DNA of 64,000 bases from Limnochorda pilosa (GCF_001544015.1 NZ_AP014924.1:3286001-3350000); one strand, 5' to 3'; positions 30,180-38,733 are shown, counted from the first letter of the stretch. Translations and numbers: made by a program. Notes: a model not told the origin generated them from the sequence alone.

Positions 30180-30785
30180 TCAGGCCTGGGAGCCCGTGGG
30201 TGCCGTGGGCTCCTGCCGCCGGGGATGCCACGGCTCGTCAGCGGAGCCCAGGCCGTGGTTCACGGCGCGCGCCAGGACGAAGAGGTAATCGGAGAGGCGG
30301 TTCAGGAGTGCGAGCACCGCTTCAGGAAGGGGTTCCTTCTGGTGGAGAGCCACCACCCGCCGCTCGGCCCGGCGCGCCACGGTACGGGCCACGTGCGCCT
30401 GCGCGCCTAGCACGCTGCCCCCGGGCAGGATGAAGTTCCTCAGGGGAGGCAGCCCCTTCTCCAGGGCGTCGATGGCGCGCTCGAGCTCGGCGTCCGCCCC
30501 GGGGGCCAGATCGGGCACCGGCGCCCGGCTCGAGGGAGGGGTGGCCAGGAGCGCTCCCACCTCCAGCAACCACCCTTGCACGCGCCCGAGCAGCGACGTC
30601 CAGAGCGCGCGCTCGGCCTCGGGAAGGGCGCGCGCCTGCCCGATGCCGGCCCGGAGGAGGCCCAGGTGCGCGTTCAGCTCGTCGACGCTGCCGTACGCCT
30701 CCACCCGGGCCGCGCTCTTGGGGACGCGCCTGCCGCCGAAGAGGGAAGTCTCGCCGGAATCCCCCGTGCGGGTGTAGATCCTCAT
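30180..30785 (-). CDS. ATP:cob(I)alamin adenosyltransferase, PduO type
   Basis: Makes coenzyme B12 (adenosylcobalamin) from cob(I)alamin and ATP; 201 residues, trimeric helical bundle. The N-terminal ATP loop YTRTGDSGETSLFGG, KSAARVEAYGSVDELNAHLG and the C-terminal LNRLSDYLFVLAR are the standard PduO blocks. ATG 30785 follows GGAGGGAAG. It lies 53 bases after the MFS gene on the same strand. No cobalamin riboswitch or B12-dependent mutase is adjacent. Confidence 0.93.
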   Translation of the reverse strand: MRIYTRTGDSGETSLFGGRRVPKSAARVEAYGSVDELNAHLGLLRAGIGQARALPEAERALWTSLLGRVQGWLLEVGALLATPPSSRAPVPDLAPGADAELERAIDALEKGLPPLRNFILPGGSVLGAQAHVARTVARRAERRVVALHQKEPLPEAVLALLNRLSDYLFVLARAVNHGLGSADEPWHPRRQEPTAPTGSQA

Positions 30786-30838
30786 GCCATCTTCCCTCCG
30801 CCGAAACGCGCTCGGTGCCTCGCGTTGGGAAGGGTTCG

Positions 30839-32128
30839 TCAGGACTCGGCCGGTCCCTTCCCAGGACCGAGCACCAGGCGTCCGGGCCGAAAGCCGAGGG
30901 CGACGGCCGCGGCCGTGGCGGCCGCAAGACCTGCCGCCGTGAGGTAGAGGGCCCAGGGCCCCCACCCGGCGCCAGCGGCCAGGCCGAAGGCCGGCGGGCC
31001 CGCGGCCACGCCGAAGAAGCGCATGGATCCGTAGAGGCAGGTGACGGCCCCCCGCCGGGCGGCGTCCACGGCCCCCGTCACGGCGGTGTTGACCGGCGTC
31101 AGCGACGAGCCCACCCCCACCCCCAGGACCATCAAATCCACCAGGCGCCAGGTGAGGCTCTGGAGGAGGGGCAGCGCGGCCAGGGCGAGGGCGGTGGTGC
31201 CCAGGCCGAGAACGATGGCGGGCTGGACGCGTCCCGGCCGGCCCTGCAGGAGACGACCGGTCACGTAGGAGAGGAGCGCCATGGCCGTCACCGGCACGGC
31301 CAGGGCAAGGCCCTTCCACAGGTCCTTCACCCGGTAAACCGCCTCGAGCTGATCCGAGAAGGCGGCCAGGGCGCCGAAGAGGAGGAAGAGGCTCACGGCG
31401 CCCGTAGCGTAGGCCCCGGCCAGGGAGGCGCCCTTCTCGCGGTAGACCTGCTTGAGCCCCTGGAAGTAGCGGCGCACCGGCTGGCCGCGGGGTGGTCCTT
31501 CGGGAACCAGCCACCAGACCGCCAAGGCCGCGGGAAGGGTCAGGGCGCCATAGAAGAAGAAGGGGGCGAACCAGGCCACCACCGCGAGTAGCGACCCCAG
31601 GAGGGGGCTCACGACCTTGCCGGCGCCGTTGGAGGTTTCGAGCAATCCCAGTGCCTTCGCCCTCCGGCCGCCGGGAAGCAGGTCGCCGGCGAGGGTCATG
31701 GCGAGCTGGTAGGTTCCTCCGGCCCCCACCCCCTGCAGCACCCGGGCGCCCAGGATGAGCGCGAAGGGCTCGTCCGCCAGCACCGCGGAGAGGCCGGCCA
31801 GGAGCCCCCCGGTACCGTACAGGACCAGTGCCGGCACCATCACCACCTTGCGCCCGTAGCGGTCCGAAAGGGCGCCGGCCACGGGGATCAGGAGCCCTGC
31901 CGGAACCGAGAAGGCCGTGACCAAGAGTCCTACCTGGAAGGAGGTGATCCCCAAGGTCCTCTCGATGAGCGGGAAGACCGGGATCAGCATGGAGTTGCCG
32001 AGAACCATGACGAAGGGAACGCTGCAGAGGGCGGCCAGGGCCCAGGGGTTGAGGCTCCGCGCTTGGCGTGCCGAAGGCCCTTGCCCTTCCTGGGCTTCCC
32101 GTGGGGGGGAGGCCTCGGTGGGGTGCAT
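30839..32128 (-). CDS. Major facilitator superfamily transporter
   Basis: 429-residue permease with about 12 helices. The MFS motif A loop GALSDRYGRKVVM between helices 2 and 3 is clear, and an ILGARVLQGVGAGG motif follows in helix 4, resembling drug/proton antiporters. The start is ATG 32128 with GGGGTGA upstream. An open frame extends to 32338, but it runs through tRNA-Asn and its upstream sequence, so that part is not protein. The substrate is unknown; a multidrug-type exporter is a reasonable guess. Confidence 0.88.
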   Translation of the reverse strand: MHPTEASPPREAQEGQGPSARQARSLNPWALAALCSVPFVMVLGNSMLIPVFPLIERTLGITSFQVGLLVTAFSVPAGLLIPVAGALSDRYGRKVVMVPALVLYGTGGLLAGLSAVLADEPFALILGARVLQGVGAGGTYQLAMTLAGDLLPGGRRAKALGLLETSNGAGKVVSPLLGSLLAVVAWFAPFFFYGALTLPAALAVWWLVPEGPPRGQPVRRYFQGLKQVYREKGASLAGAYATGAVSLFLLFGALAAFSDQLEAVYRVKDLWKGLALAVPVTAMALLSYVTGRLLQGRPGRVQPAIVLGLGTTALALAALPLLQSLTWRLVDLMVLGVGVGSSLTPVNTAVTGAVDAARRGAVTCLYGSMRFFGVAAGPPAFGLAAGAGWGPWALYLTAAGLAAATAAAVALGFRPGRLVLGPGKGPAES

Positions 32129-32193
32129 GGTGCTCACCCCGACAGTCTGCTCCGGGCCCGCCTGCGTCATTCCCCCGGGCCCGGGCGCGACGA

Positions 32194-32221
32194 GGGCCGT
32201 TCCCCGGTCGGGGAACGGCCC
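32194..32221 (-). terminator. 12-base-pair hairpin just after tRNA-Asn
   Basis: Arms GGGCCGTTCCCC (32194-32205) and GGGGAACGGCCC (32210-32221) form a perfect 12-bp stem with a 4-base loop. It starts three bases after the encoded CCA end. No T-run follows. It is well placed as the tRNA transcript terminator. Confidence 0.6.
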
Positions 32222-32223
32222 AT

Positions 32224-32298
32224 TGGCTCCTCGGGCAGGACTCGAACCTGCAACCACCCGGTTAACAGCCGGACGCTCTACCATTGAGCTACCGAGGA
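32224..32298 (-). tRNA. tRNA-Asn (anticodon GTT)
   Basis: A full cloverleaf on the minus strand: acceptor TCCTCGG pairs with CCGAGGA, discriminator G and CCA is encoded. The D arm is GCTC...GAGC, the anticodon stem CCGG/CCGG encloses loop CTGTTAA with anticodon GTT, and the T arm is GCAGG-TTCGAGT-CCTGC. Its own promoter (32310-32338) lies in the end of lysS and a hairpin follows it, so it is an independent unit. Confidence 0.97.
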
Positions 32299-32309
32299 CC
32301 GCGCTCCCT

Positions 32310-32338
32310 AGTCTAGCTTGGCTCCGCCGGCCTGTCAA
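32310..32338 (-). promoter_or_regulatory. Promoter of tRNA-Asn
   Basis: On the minus strand TTGACA (32338-32333), a 17-base spacer and TAGACT (32315-32310). The -35 is a perfect match. Expected transcription start is near 32303, about five bases before the mature tRNA. It overlaps the last codons of lysS. Confidence 0.8.
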
Positions 32339-33836
32339 GACGCCCTAGCGGGCGCAGGTGCGGGAAGAGGAGCACGTCCCGGATGGAGGTCTGCCCCGTC
32401 AGGAACATGACGAGGCGATCCACGCCGATCCCCAGCCCGCCCGCCGGGGGCATGCCGACCTCCAGCGCGTGGACGAAGTCCTCGTCGAAGAACTGGGCCT
32501 CCTCGTCCCCCCGGGCCCTGGCCTCCGCCTGGCGCCGGAAGCGGGCCGCCTGATCCAGCGCGTCGGTGAGCTCGGAGAACCCGTTCCCGATCTCCCAGCC
32601 GGCCACGTACGGCTCGAAGCGGTCCACCCACTCGGGCGTCCCGTCCTTCCGCCGCGCCAGGGGCGAGACCTCCACCGGGAAATCCACGATGAAGACGGGC
32701 CCCTGCAGGGTGTCCGCCACCCGGCGCTCAAAGAGCTCGGAGACCACGTGGCCCACGCTGGCGCCGGGGGGAACCTCCACCCCGACCTCCGCCGCCCGGC
32801 GGCGCGCCTCCTCGGGGGTCGCGTGCCGCAGGTCGACGCCGGTGCTCTGCCGAACCGCCTCGATCATGGGGAGCCTTGGCCACGGGGGGGTGAGGTCGTA
32901 GGTGCGGCCCCCAAAGGCGACCTGCCGGGAGCCACAGACCTCCTCTGCAAGGACGGCGACCATCTGCTCCGTGAGCTGCATCATGGCCTCGGCGTCCCCG
33001 TAGGCCAGATAGCACTCCATGCTGGTGTACTCGGGGTTGTGGGTGGTGGAGACACCCTCGTTCCGGAAGTTCTTGCCGATCTCGAAGACCTTCTCGAAGC
33101 CGCCCACCAGCAACCGCTTCAGGTAGAGCTCAGGCGCCACCCGAAGGTAGAGCTCGGCCTGCAAGGCGTTGTGAAAGGTGACGAAGGGTCGGGCGTTGGC
33201 CCCCCCGGGGATGGGGTGGAGGATCGGTGTTTCCACCTCCAGGTACCCCCGCTCCACCAGGAACCGGCGCATGCCGGTGAGGATCAGGCTCCGTTTCCGG
33301 AAGACCTCCTTCACCTCTGGGCTCACGACGAGGTCGACGTAGCGCTGGCGGTAGCGTACTTCCACGTCCCGGAGGCCATGCCACTTGTCAGGGAGCGGGG
33401 CCAGGGACTTGGTGAGGAGGACGAGCCGGTCCACCTCGAGGCTCACCTCTCCCCGGCGGGTCCGCACCAGATCGCCTTCCGCGCCCACGATGTCCCCCAC
33501 GTCCAGGTCGGCCCAGAGCCCGTACGCGGCCTCGCCCATCCGCTCCGCGCGAAGGTAAAGCTGGATGGTACCGCTCTCGTCCCGGAGGTCGGCGAAGCTC
33601 ACCTTACCGTGGGTGCGCCTCGCCATGAGCCGTCCGGCCAGGCGGCAGCGCGATCCCTGCAGCTCGTCGAAGCGCTGCAGGAGCTCCGATACCGCGTGGC
33701 TGCGCGGGTAGGCTCCGGCGTAGACCTCCACCCCCCGCGCCCGAAGGCTCTCGAGCTTGGCCGCCCGCTGCTCGTCCACCCCGAGGGCGGACGGCTTCCC
33801 ACGGTTCAGGGTCGCTTCATCAGCCGTACCCGGCAC
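32313..33836 (-). CDS. lysS: Lysyl-tRNA synthetase, class II
   Basis: Charges tRNA-Lys; 507 residues, normal length. The N-terminal OB-fold anticodon-binding domain spans about residues 60-150. Class II motif 2 is FEIGKNFRNEGVSTTHNPEY, and motif 3 is GLGIGVDRLVMFLTG followed by SIRDVLLFP. The start is GTG 33836, which lies inside its own GGGAGGTG element, so the true start may be a little downstream. It follows greA by 54 bases, a common greA-lysS pairing. No T-box leader is visible. Confidence 0.95.
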   Translation of the reverse strand: MPGTADEATLNRGKPSALGVDEQRAAKLESLRARGVEVYAGAYPRSHAVSELLQRFDELQGSRCRLAGRLMARRTHGKVSFADLRDESGTIQLYLRAERMGEAAYGLWADLDVGDIVGAEGDLVRTRRGEVSLEVDRLVLLTKSLAPLPDKWHGLRDVEVRYRQRYVDLVVSPEVKEVFRKRSLILTGMRRFLVERGYLEVETPILHPIPGGANARPFVTFHNALQAELYLRVAPELYLKRLLVGGFEKVFEIGKNFRNEGVSTTHNPEYTSMECYLAYGDAEAMMQLTEQMVAVLAEEVCGSRQVAFGGRTYDLTPPWPRLPMIEAVRQSTGVDLRHATPEEARRRAAEVGVEVPPGASVGHVVSELFERRVADTLQGPVFIVDFPVEVSPLARRKDGTPEWVDRFEPYVAGWEIGNGFSELTDALDQAARFRRQAEARARGDEEAQFFDEDFVHALEVGMPPAGGLGIGVDRLVMFLTGQTSIRDVLLFPHLRPLGRLDRPAEPS

Positions 33837-33890
33837 CTCCCGGAAACACCGCCGGGCCGGACCCGGTCGGGCCCGGCCTCGGTGGGAGCC

Positions 33891-34373
33891 TCAGTCGTGC
33901 ACCACGTCGATGATCTCGAGCTGGATGATCCCGTCCGGGACCTTCACCGCCACGACCTCGCCCCGGTGGTGGCCCAGCAGGGCCCGGCCCACAGGGGATT
34001 CGTTGGAAATCAGGTTCTCCGAGGGGTCGGCCTCGGCAGAGCCGACCACCCGGTACTCCACTTCCTCACCCAGGTCCACATCTTTCACCCGAACGCGACT
34101 GCCCAGGGCGACGGCTCCGTCCCGCGTCTTCTCCGCGCTGACCACCCGGGCGCGCCGCAGCGTCTTTTCCAGCGCCGCGATGCGGCCCTCGATGAAGGCT
34201 TGTTCGTTCTTGGCGTCGTCGTACTCGCTGTTCTCGGAGATATCCCCCAGCTCACGGGCTGCCTTGATGCGTTCGGCCACCTCCCGACGCTTCTGGGTCT
34301 TCAGCATCTCCAGCTCACTCTCGAGCTTCGCCAGACCCTCTTTGGTCAGGAGGACTTCCTGCTCGTCGCTCAT
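33891..34373 (-). CDS. greA: Transcript cleavage factor GreA
   Basis: Rescues backtracked RNA polymerase by stimulating transcript cleavage; 160 residues. The N-terminal coiled coil has the catalytic tip [18 protein letters not shown] with the acidic pair, and the C-terminal FKBP-like domain has [19 protein letters not shown] 34373 follows AAGGAAGG; the longer frame from 34466 has no ribosome site. It has its own strong promoter and a leader of about 155 bases with a stable hairpin. Confidence 0.96.
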   Translation of the reverse strand: MSDEQEVLLTKEGLAKLESELEMLKTQKRREVAERIKAARELGDISENSEYDDAKNEQAFIEGRIAALEKTLRRARVVSAEKTRDGAVALGSRVRVKDVDLGEEVEYRVVGSAEADPSENLISNESPVGRALLGHHRGEVVAVKVPDGIIQLEIIDVVHD

Positions 34374-34461
34374 GCACAACGGCCTTCCTTTCGCCGGAGA
34401 AATCTTTCGCACCCGGTGCGCGCCGCGGGCTGCCGGTGGACCGCGCCCGAGACAAAGGCAA

Positions 34462-34485
34462 GCCACCCCTGGGACTCGGGGTGGC
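34462..34485 (-). promoter_or_regulatory. Hairpin in the greA leader, possible attenuator
   Basis: On the minus strand GCCACCCC and GGGGTGGC (8 bp, 8-base loop) are followed by TTGCCTTTGTCT, a partly T-rich tail. It lies downstream of the greA promoter and about 90 bases before the ATG, so it is in the greA leader and could attenuate transcription. It could also terminate read-through from rpmE. Confidence 0.45.
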
Positions 34486-34534
34486 CCGGCGCAACGGGGA
34501 CCCGCCGGCTGTACACAGCCAGATTCCTGGGGCG

Positions 34535-34563
34535 ATTATACCCACGGGCGTAGTCCCCGTCAA
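34535..34563 (-). promoter_or_regulatory. Promoter of greA-lysS
   Basis: Minus strand TTGACG (34563-34558), exactly 17 bases, TATAAT (34540-34535): 5/6 and 6/6 to consensus. It lies 26 bases after the rpmE stop. One of the best promoters in the window. Confidence 0.82.
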
Positions 34564-34588
34564 CGGAAGCGGGCCGCCCCGTGTCCCG

Positions 34589-34810
34589 CTAGCCTTCCTG
34601 TCCGCTCTCGTTCCGTCCGTAGCGACGCTGGAAGCGCTCGACGCGGCCGCCCCTTGCGGCCCGCTGGCGGGTTCCGGTGTAGTAGGGGTGGCACTGGGAA
34701 CAGATCTCGACCCTCAGCGGCACCGCCGAGGTGGAACCCGTCTCGAACGAGTTCCCGCACGCGCACGTCACCGTGACGCGGTGGTATTCAGGGTGGATGC
34801 CCTGCTTCAC
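34589..34810 (-). CDS. rpmE: Ribosomal protein L31, zinc-binding type
   Basis: 73-residue large-subunit protein. The four zinc-ligand cysteines (CAC near residues 16-18 and CSQC at about 37-40, followed by HPYYTG) mark the C+ form; the alternative zinc-free paralogue would lack them. ATG 34810 follows GGAAGGGAG. It has its own promoter and lies between the M23 peptidase gene and greA. Confidence 0.95.
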   Translation of the reverse strand: MKQGIHPEYHRVTVTCACGNSFETGSTSAVPLRVEICSQCHPYYTGTRQRAARGGRVERFQRRYGRNESGQEG

Positions 34811-34843
34811 GAGCCCTCACTCCCTTCCGAAGACGCCGGCCCG

Positions 34844-34872
34844 ATTCTACCACGGTGACCTGCGCTCCGCAA
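34844..34872 (-). promoter_or_regulatory. Promoter of rpmE
   Basis: Minus strand TTGCGG (34872-34867), 17-base spacer, TAGAAT (34849-34844) with TGG before it, making an extended -10. It lies between the M23 peptidase stop and the rpmE start. Confidence 0.65.
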
Positions 34873-34888
34873 CCTGTGGGCTGTGGCT

Positions 34889-35980
34889 TCAGCGCAAGTA
34901 GCGCAGGGGATCCACCGGCTTGCCCGCCGTACGGATCTCGAAGTGGACGTGCGGGCCGGTGGAGTTGCCCGTGGACCCGCTGCGGGCGATCACCGTTCCC
35001 CGTGTGACCCTCTGCCCCCGCTTCACCTGCAACCGCGAGTTGTGGGCGTACCGGGTTTCGACCCCCCGGCCGTGATCGATGACGACCAGGTAGCCGTAGC
35101 CGCCGTTCCACCCCGCGTACCGGACGACCCCGTCGGCGGCCGCCCGGACCGGGGTACCCACGTCCACCGCCAGGTCCACGCCCTCGTGCATCCGCCCCCA
35201 CCGCTGGCCGAAGCGGGAGGAGATCCTCCCCCGTACGGGCCAATCGAAGGCGCGGCGGAGGCGCCCGTTGGCGTCCACCAGGAGGAGCCGCTGGGCCACC
35301 AGGGCCTGAGCCCCGGGTACGAGCAGGACCGAGCCCAGCTTCAGCCGCGACGGATCCTGCAATCCGTTCGCCTCGACGATGGCCTGCAGGTCGGTGTTGT
35401 AGAGGCGGGCGATGTCCCAAAGGGTGTCGCCGGCCCCCACGGTGTGCAAGGCTCCCCGCAGGTTCGGAACCGCGACGGTCTGGCCGGGGCGGAGGCGGGT
35501 GGGATCGATGCCTTCGTTGGCCGCGGAGAGGGTATCCACGTCGATGCCGTACTGCCGCGCGATGGTCCACAGGCTCTCGCCGGCCTGGACCGTGTGCCGG
35601 TTGAGCTGGAAGGTGGTGGGACGGGCGGCCGTGACCTCCGGCGCCGGCTCGGTACCGCCCTCGGTTCGGGGTGGCTGGATCTCCTCGCTGGGAAGGCGCG
35701 AGGAGCCGGGCTCGGACGCGGGAAGGACGGTCGCACCTGGCAGCGACGCCCGCGCCGAGGCGGGCGCCACCTCCTCCTCGATGGAGGACCCGCCGGGGGT
35801 GCTGTCGTTCGGAAGCGGCTCCCCGCCCTCGTAGACCTCCTGGGCGAGGCGCCACTCGTCCGCGGGGACAGGCCCGCCCTCGGCCGGCACATCGCGCCGC
35901 CCACCGCCCACGCTGACCGCGACCAGGAGCGCGACCGCGACGAGCAGGGCGACGACGCTGTGCGGCGTCTTGGCCTCCAT
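34889..35980 (-). CDS. M23 peptidase with two LysM domains
   Basis: Cell-wall endopeptidase or endopeptidase-like activator, 363 residues, exported. Signal/anchor helix VVALLVAVALLVAVSVGG at about 8-26; an acidic Pro/Ser-rich linker; LysM 1 (HTVQAGESLWTIARQYGIDV) at about 128-172 and LysM 2 (HTVGAGDTLWDIARLYNTDL) at about 178-222, which bind peptidoglycan glycans; and a C-terminal LytM domain with zinc ligands in HEGVDLA and HVHFE. ATG 35980 follows GGGAGGAAC. The zinc motifs are intact, so it is probably active. It lies 178 bases downstream of rho. Confidence 0.93.
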   Translation of the reverse strand: MEAKTPHSVVALLVAVALLVAVSVGGGRRDVPAEGGPVPADEWRLAQEVYEGGEPLPNDSTPGGSSIEEEVAPASARASLPGATVLPASEPGSSRLPSEEIQPPRTEGGTEPAPEVTAARPTTFQLNRHTVQAGESLWTIARQYGIDVDTLSAANEGIDPTRLRPGQTVAVPNLRGALHTVGAGDTLWDIARLYNTDLQAIVEANGLQDPSRLKLGSVLLVPGAQALVAQRLLLVDANGRLRRAFDWPVRGRISSRFGQRWGRMHEGVDLAVDVGTPVRAAADGVVRYAGWNGGYGYLVVIDHGRGVETRYAHNSRLQVKRGQRVTRGTVIARSGSTGNSTGPHVHFEIRTAGKPVDPLRYLR

Positions 35981-36084
35981 CTGGTTCCTCCCCCCGGCGC
36001 CCCCCACCCCAGGCTGCCCCGGGGTCGCGCCGTACAGATCGCCGTCCGGCCCTGATTCTTTCGGGGTGCCCGCAGCATTTCCTC

Positions 36085-36115
36085 CCTTGCCGGGACACGA
36101 TTCCCTTCGGCAAGG
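36085..36115 (-). terminator. Hairpin between rho and the M23 peptidase gene
   Basis: Arms CCTTGCC (36085-36091) and GGCAAGG (36109-36115) with an inner GGGA/TCCC stem. It follows rho on the minus strand; no T-run follows. The rest of the 178-base gap shows no clear promoter. Confidence 0.4.
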
Positions 36116-36158
36116 ATCGGCGCTTCCGGGGACGGGGACCGCTCAAGCGCGCCCGAGT

Positions 36159-37430
36159 TCACGTCCGGACATTCTCAGCGAACTGGGAGTGGATGATCAT
36201 GTCGGTGAACTCCCGGTTGTTCTTGGTGTGCGTGAGCCGATCGATGATCAGGTCCGTCGTCTCCGCGGTCCCGAGGGAGCTGAGGACGCGGCGGAGGATC
36301 CAGGTCATCTCCAGCTCCTCGGGGGAGAGGAGCAGCTCTTCCTTCCGGGTGCCCGAGCGGTAGATGTCGATGGCCGGGAAAATGCGGCGCTCGGCCAGCT
36401 TCCGATCCAGATGGAGCTCCATGTTGCCGGTTCCCTTGAACTCCTCGTAGATGACCTCATCCATCCGGGAGCCCGTCTCGATGAGCGCCGTGGCGATGAT
36501 GGTGAGGCTGCCGCCCTCCTCGATGTTCCGGGCGGCGCCGAAGAAGCGCTTGGGCCGGTGCAGGGCGGCGGGGTCCACGCCGCCCGACAGGGTGCGGCCA
36601 CTGGGCGGTACCACCAGGTTGTGCGCCCGGGCGAAGCGGGTGATGCTGTCCAGCAGGATCACCACGTCCACCTTCTGCTCCACCAGGCGCCTGGCCCGCT
36701 CCAGTACCAGGTCGGCGACCCGCACGTGGTTCTCCGGCGGCTCGTCGAAGGTGGAGCTGACCACTTCGCCGTCCACCGAGCGCTGCATGTCGGTCACCTC
36801 TTCGGGGCGCTCGTCGATGAGAAGCACCATCAGGTGGACCTCCGGGTGGTTGACGGCGATGCTGTTGGCGATCTTCTTGAGGACCGTGGTCTTGCCGGCT
36901 TTGGGGGGCGAGACGATCATGCCCCGCTGCCCCTTGCCCAGAGGGGCGATGACGTCCATCAGGCGCGTGGCCACGTCGCCTGAGCCCTCGACCTCCAACC
37001 GGAGCCGCTCGTCGGGGTAGACAGGGGTGAGCTTGTCGAACTCGGGCCTGCGCCCCGCCTTCTCGGGATCGTCCATGTTGGCCGCCACCACCCGGAGAAG
37101 GGCGTGGTACCGCTCGCCTTCCTTGGGCTTGCGCACCTGGCCGGTCACCAGGTCGCCCGTGCGCAGCCCGAAGCGGCGGATCTGCGAAGGCGACACGTAC
37201 ACGTCCTCGGCGCCCGGCTCGTAGCCGTTCACCCGCAGGAAGCCGTACCCGTCGGGCAAGACCTCCAGGATACCATGGGTGAAGATGAGCCCTTCCTTTT
37301 CGGCTTGCTTCTTGAGGATGGCGAGGACCAGCTCGTTCTTGCGCAGCTTGGCCGCGCCGTTCATGCCCAGTTCCTTGGCCACTTCGTGCAGCTCCGCGGC
37401 CGTCTTGGTCTGAAGCTCCGAGATGTTCAC
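36159..37430 (-). CDS. rho: Transcription termination factor Rho
   Basis: Hexameric RNA-dependent ATPase that ends transcription at C-rich, unstructured RNA; 423 residues, compact as in Bacillus. N-terminal SAP-like helices (residues 1-45), the OB-type RNA-binding domain starting at [14 protein letters not shown], Walker [14 protein letters not shown], Walker [14 protein letters not shown], and the Q/R-loop region [23 protein letters not shown] 37430 follows GGAGGAGTATGGA. A leader of about 245 bases lies before it; Rho genes are often autoregulated there. Confidence 0.97.
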   Translation of the reverse strand: MNISELQTKTAAELHEVAKELGMNGAAKLRKNELVLAILKKQAEKEGLIFTHGILEVLPDGYGFLRVNGYEPGAEDVYVSPSQIRRFGLRTGDLVTGQVRKPKEGERYHALLRVVAANMDDPEKAGRRPEFDKLTPVYPDERLRLEVEGSGDVATRLMDVIAPLGKGQRGMIVSPPKAGKTTVLKKIANSIAVNHPEVHLMVLLIDERPEEVTDMQRSVDGEVVSSTFDEPPENHVRVADLVLERARRLVEQKVDVVILLDSITRFARAHNLVVPPSGRTLSGGVDPAALHRPKRFFGAARNIEEGGSLTIIATALIETGSRMDEVIYEEFKGTGNMELHLDRKLAERRIFPAIDIYRSGTRKEELLLSPEELEMTWILRRVLSSLGTAETTDLIIDRLTHTKNNREFTDMIIHSQFAENVRT

Positions 37431-37642
37431 TCCATACTCCTCCTTGCTTCCGGCTCCGCAGGGCTGTGCGCGCGAGAAGGCCCGATGATGACGATCGACC
37501 AAGCTAGCGGCACGAGGGAGGCGTGCGTGAAGGGAGACCGGTGTCCATCCATAGGTTCCGCAGGTCTTGCGTGCGGTATGAACCGCGTTGGGCTCCTTAT
37601 TCGGGATCGGTGCAGACCTGGTACCGCCTGGCCTGTGGGGGT

Positions 37643-37660
37643 CCAGCCCCGTGGGGCCGG
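37643..37660 (-). terminator. Hairpin in the gap between the zinc-ribbon gene and rho
   Basis: CCGGCCC and GGGCTGG pair (one G-T) on the minus strand around a 4-base loop, 16 bases after the zinc-protein stop. No T-run. The rest of 37431-37642 has no gene and no promoter I can support. Confidence 0.35.
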
Positions 37661-37668
37661 AAGCGCCC
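37654..37668. repeat. 15-base intergenic motif, copy 2
   Basis: GGGCCGGAAGCGCCC, identical to 20465-20479. It partly overlaps the hairpin at 37643-37660. Confidence 0.35.
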
Positions 37669-37675
37669 CCTGCCC

Positions 37676-38104
37676 TCATCCGTTCCGGCAGGCGCCAGAC
37701 CGTGACCCGCCTGCCGCAGCTTCCTGGATCGCCGACTCGAGGCTGGTCACCAGCGCCTCGTCGCCCACCAGGCCCAGCTCCGTCTGGGAACCCGGGCAGG
37801 TGAGGCTGACAAGCTGGGCGCGCGCCAGGCTTCGGCTCTCGAAGGTCAGGCGGTGCATCACTCCGCACGTCTTGCACTGCGCGTCCAGAATCCATCCGGG
37901 ACGCCCTCGGCTCAAGCGCCCGATGGTACAACCGCACGTGCACGAAAAGCTCTCGGGAACCGGCGGGTCGGCGTCGAAGAGGGAGAAGCTGCGCCTGTAC
38001 GGGCGACCGCAACCGGGGCACCACAGGAGAACCAGGCGCTGCGTGTCAATCACCACATCTGCTTCCACCCCTACCCCGAGCCGGCTCAGTAGTTTCACAC
38101 ACAA
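37676..38104 (-). CDS. Zinc-ribbon-like protein, function unknown
   Basis: Up to 142 residues from TTG 38104 (GTG 38098 is an alternative). Cysteine pairs CPGCG (about residue 29), CTCGC (about 55) and CKTCG (about 77) suggest one or two zinc ribbons at the N-terminal half. The C-terminal half has [20 protein letters not shown] and an alpha-helical end. I do not recognise the family. It lies upstream of rho on the same strand; AAGGAA precedes the TTG. Possibly a nucleic-acid-binding accessory, but nothing here proves it. Confidence 0.6.
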   Translation of the reverse strand: MCVKLLSRLGVGVEADVVIDTQRLVLLWCPGCGRPYRRSFSLFDADPPVPESFSCTCGCTIGRLSRGRPGWILDAQCKTCGVMHRLTFESRSLARAQLVSLTCPGSQTELGLVGDEALVTSLESAIQEAAAGGSRSGACRNG

Positions 38105-38183
38105 TGCCGCAATTCCTTCTTGGTCGGGGTGATGATTCCTTCATTTGGGCCGAAGGGGAGGGGGTGCATACCGCGGCACGCCC

Positions 38184-38201
38184 CGGGGGTGTCCGCCCCC
38201 G
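38184..38201 (-). terminator. Small GC hairpin after the bifunctional-nuclease gene
   Basis: CGGGGG (38184-38189) and CCCCCG (38196-38201) with a 6-base loop, 15 bases past the gene end on the minus strand. No T-run follows. Confidence 0.35.
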
Positions 38202-38215
38202 AGGCGCCGGCGCAT

Positions 38216-38701
38216 TCAACCCTTGAGGTTCCGCTCGAAGTCGTCGGGCGTGAGCCCTTCCAGAAACTTCCTGAACGCCTCCATCTCGTCGTCGTCGATG
38301 GGCTTGTTCGCGATGAGCGCCTTGGCCGCCACTTCCTCGGAGATGTAGATCGGGCTGTCCGACCTAAGCGCCAGAGCGATGGCATCGCTCGGACGGGCGT
38401 CGACCTCCATCTCGCCGTCGCGGCTCTTGACGTAGATCTTGGCGAAGTAGGTCTCGTCCTTGAGATCGCTGATGACGACGCGGTCGACCTTGGTGTTCAA
38501 CGTGTCCAGCATGGTCTTCAGGAGGTCATGGGTGATCGGACGCGGCGGCTTCATGCCCTCCATCTGGATGCTGATCGCTTGGGCCTCGGCAGGACCGATG
38601 AGGATGGGAATGAACCCTTTCTCTTCAGCGTCCGTGATGACCACAACAGGCATCATGCTGTTCTGGTCGATCCCGACCACCTTCACTTTCATCTTGACCA
38701 T
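38216..38701 (-). CDS. Bifunctional nuclease (BFN/DUF151) family protein
   Basis: 161-residue protein of the BFN/DUF151 family; a plant member has been reported to have RNase and DNase activity, but bacterial roles are unsettled. Landmarks are VVVITDAEEKGFIPILIGPA, EAQAISIQMEG, RPITHDLLKTML and the stretch VDARPSDAIALALRSDSPIY. The acidic C-terminus (EPIDDDEMEAF-like) is typical. ATG 38701 has GGGGGTGA upstream. It lies 58 bases after pyrG on the same strand and has a possible promoter of its own. Confidence 0.88.
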   Translation of the reverse strand: MVKMKVKVVGIDQNSMMPVVVITDAEEKGFIPILIGPAEAQAISIQMEGMKPPRPITHDLLKTMLDTLNTKVDRVVISDLKDETYFAKIYVKSRDGEMEVDARPSDAIALALRSDSPIYISEEVAAKALIANKPIDDDEMEAFRKFLEGLTPDDFERNLKG

Positions 38702-38733
38702 CGGGCTCACCCCCGGATCTGCCGTCTACCGCT

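Noticed and set aside
30786-30838. Cobalamin riboswitch upstream of the adenosyltransferase gene
   Set aside because: The gap to the MFS gene is only 53 bases and shows no B12-box-like sequence.
32129-32338. N-terminal extension of the MFS transporter up to 32338
   Set aside because: The extra residues come from reading through tRNA-Asn and its flanks. The ATG at 32128 has its own ribosome site.
33837-33890. T-box leader before lysS
   Set aside because: Only 54 bases separate it from greA, too short for a T-box, and no T-box motif is visible.
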